This document shows, piece by piece, positions 62,169 to 64,000 of a stretch of DNA of 64,000 nucleotides. The notes under the pieces were generated by a model. That model was not told the DNA's origin, searched no databases, and saw only the letters and a list, made by a program, of their open reading frames with translations. Origin of the DNA: Carallia brachiata (lineage: Eukaryota; Streptophyta; Magnoliopsida; Malpighiales; Rhizophoraceae); NCBI GenBank assembly GCA_021464245.1, contig JADCRB010000051.1, positions 186,001 through 250,000 of the forward strand, written 5' to 3'. A program made the position numbers and the translations under genes. How positions within the stretch are numbered: position 1 is the first letter of the stretch; every line of letters starts with the position of its first letter.

Positions 62169-62927
62169 AGAGAATCTTTCAATATGCAGAATTAGACTTC
62201 TTTTATATTGTGACCAATATGACATTTTTAAGTTTGATGCATTTGACATTTTTTTTGAACTTTTAAAATAATTGGATCTCAAATATTATTTTTTATACAT
62301 ATAATTCAAATGACATCAAAAGATAGATTATGTTAAAAAAAAAAAAAAAAAACGGTGCGAGATTTGCTGATTTGGGAGATGGGATTCCAAAGATATATTT
62401 TTTTGGAATAAGATTCCAAAGATAATTTTACTTTAGCATGCATTCTACAAGCAAATTATTCAACTTAGAATTTGACTTGTACTTGGTATTTTGGAGGTCT
62501 GAGAAGGCTTGAACTTAAGATCTCCTAATTCATAGATTTCAGCTTTAACTAAAGATCCGTTTCACGAAGAAGGAAAAGAGATTAAAATTTTGTGTTAAAT
62601 TTATCAATAAACTATAATTTGATTGGTAGGAGAATCATCTCAAAGACAAAATGTTTAAAATTTAAGTCTAAGTCGAAATTAATTACAAAAAAAAAAAACC
62701 TGAAAACTTTAAGTTGAATTAATGAGGCAAAATAACTTTAGTGCGTTAATTTTTGAAGGGAACACTATAATTTCAGATTTTTTTTTGTTTTTATGGGGAT
62801 TTTTTTTGGGGGGAGCTTATAGAATTGGATTATTCCCACAACGACCAACAAAAAATTTGTATTTATTCGACCAAAAGAAAAAAACTTGTTTTTAGCTGCA
62901 ACCAGACTGCAAAATAGCTATATTTAC

Positions 62928-63538
62928 CATGGAATTAAGAACCGGACTGGACCGACCGGTTCAACCAAAAAAATCGAGAACCGGTCCTAAGTTCGGTTGG
63001 TTCAAATCTAAAAATAGAATTCAGACCGAACAAAAAAAAAGGGTAAAAAATCAAGAAAACTGGGACCGGTTGAACCGGTTCAATTTAAACCAAAAAATTT
63101 TAAATTATAATTTAACCCAAAACTTTATCTAAATTATAATTAAAACTCTAATTTTAACTAAAAATTCTAATGTAGTCCTCAATTGATTAAAATTTTTAAT
63201 TTAATCTTTAAAATTTAAAAATTAATATTTAATCACTATTTATAAATATTATTTTTTGAATTAATTTTTATAAATTATATTTTGTTAAATATACTAATTG
63301 TAATATCTTTAATGTATGTAAATATTAATATAATTTTAAAATACACTTTATTTTAAATATTTATTATCATTCTTATATAATATAATATTTTATATAATTA
63401 TATAAGTTATATAAAAATTTAATTTTTATATATTTAATATTAAATACCGGTTTAACCGCGGTTTTACCGGTCGAATTGGTTGAACTTTGAACCTCTCAGC
63501 TTTCTGGTTTAATGATCGATTCAGTTCTGAAAACCTTG
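62928..63538. mobile_element. hAT-like MITE with AACCGGTT-rich ends
   Basis: 611 bp. The left end CATGGAATTAAGAACCGG and the reverse-strand right end CAAGGTTTTCAGAACTGA are degenerate inverted repeats. The flanks ATATTTAC (62920-62927) and ATATTTGC (63539-63546) match 7 of 8. Subterminal ACCGGTTCAACC repeats surround an AT-rich core. No coding capacity. Confidence 0.72.
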
Positions 63539-63546
63539 ATATTTGC

Positions 63547-64000
63547 ACGGAAATAGTAAATTGTGGTTGGATAAAAATTTAAGGAGAGAGGACAATCTCG
63601 AAAATGATTATTAAAAGAGACAAATATTTTTTTATGCTCTTTTATATTTGAAAAGAGATAATAAGAGGGAAAAAAAATTAAAAATTTTTTGTTTTCAAAA
63701 GAGTAAAAAGTGAAAAAAAAAAGAAAAATAAAATGTATTTAAATATTAATTTTACTGTTTGTGATAAAAAACGACCTTATAAATACAACAAATGCAAAAA
63801 ACTGAGAGGCTTGAAGATTGTAATTTGAAGAAAAAATTGAGAGTAACAAGGTCATTTAATAATTAATAAATTTCCTCACAACTTTAGAAAGAATAATTTT
63901 ACTAAGTTAAAAATAATAAAAAAATAAAAATTTTCTTCTTTTTAACTTTTACGACAATAAAATAATAATTTATAATTTTTTCTCACTTTCTTTTCTACCT
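63547..64000. other. AT-rich spacer at the window end
   Basis: Homopolymer-rich, nothing recognisable. Confidence 0.5.

Larger units (their letters stand above)
59569..62919. other. Spacer downstream of TERT
   Basis: Contains the inverted repeat at 60257-60376 and an AAT microsatellite; no gene seen. Confidence 0.5.

Overview
This window is nuclear DNA from a flowering plant, most likely a rosid-type eudicot. It has AT-rich spacers, short GT-AG introns, poly(A)/poly(T) tracts, hAT-type MITEs, and six recognisable plant genes. The species cannot be named from the sequence alone.

Layout. 1-6.4 kb is spacer with a GC-rich dispersed repeat and a hAT-like MITE. 6.6-9.3 kb (+) and 16.2-18.9 kb (-) hold two convergent paralogous GT-2/DF1-type trihelix transcription factor genes, each with two exons. 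18.9-31.8 kb is a 13-kb gene-poor spacer with repeats. 31.8-33.15 kb (-) is an intact single-exon Myb/SANT-like (trihelix-related) regulator. 37.5-38.9 kb (+) is LSM3, with a MITE ending about 65 bp before its ATG. 40.5-44.6 kb (-) is a complete 12-exon cytosolic fructose-1,6-bisphosphatase gene of 341 codons. 46.5-47.3 kb is a miniature LTR element (TRIM-like) abutting a broken 3' fragment of a MINDY3/FAM188-like, EF-hand-containing gene (47.3-47.9 kb). 51.9-59.6 kb (+) is a 12-exon telomerase reverse transcriptase (TERT) gene. The last 4 kb is spacer with another hAT-like MITE.

The genes do not form one pathway. As I recall the Arabidopsis map, the GT-2 / DF1 / SANT-like TF / LSM3 group matches the block At1g76890-At1g76860, and cFBP next to the FAM188-like fragment matches At1g43670/At1g43690. 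The neighbourhood therefore looks like conserved eudicot microsynteny.

The most striking anomaly is that both trihelix genes and TERT carry single-base frame breaks. Nearly all are losses within short mononucleotide runs, while motifs stay intact and I found no substitution-type stops. LSM3, the SANT-like gene and the FBPase gene read cleanly. Consensus or assembly error is the leading explanation; recent pseudogenisation is the alternative. I found no CRISPR array, rRNA or convincing tRNA gene, and no clearly undescribed system.
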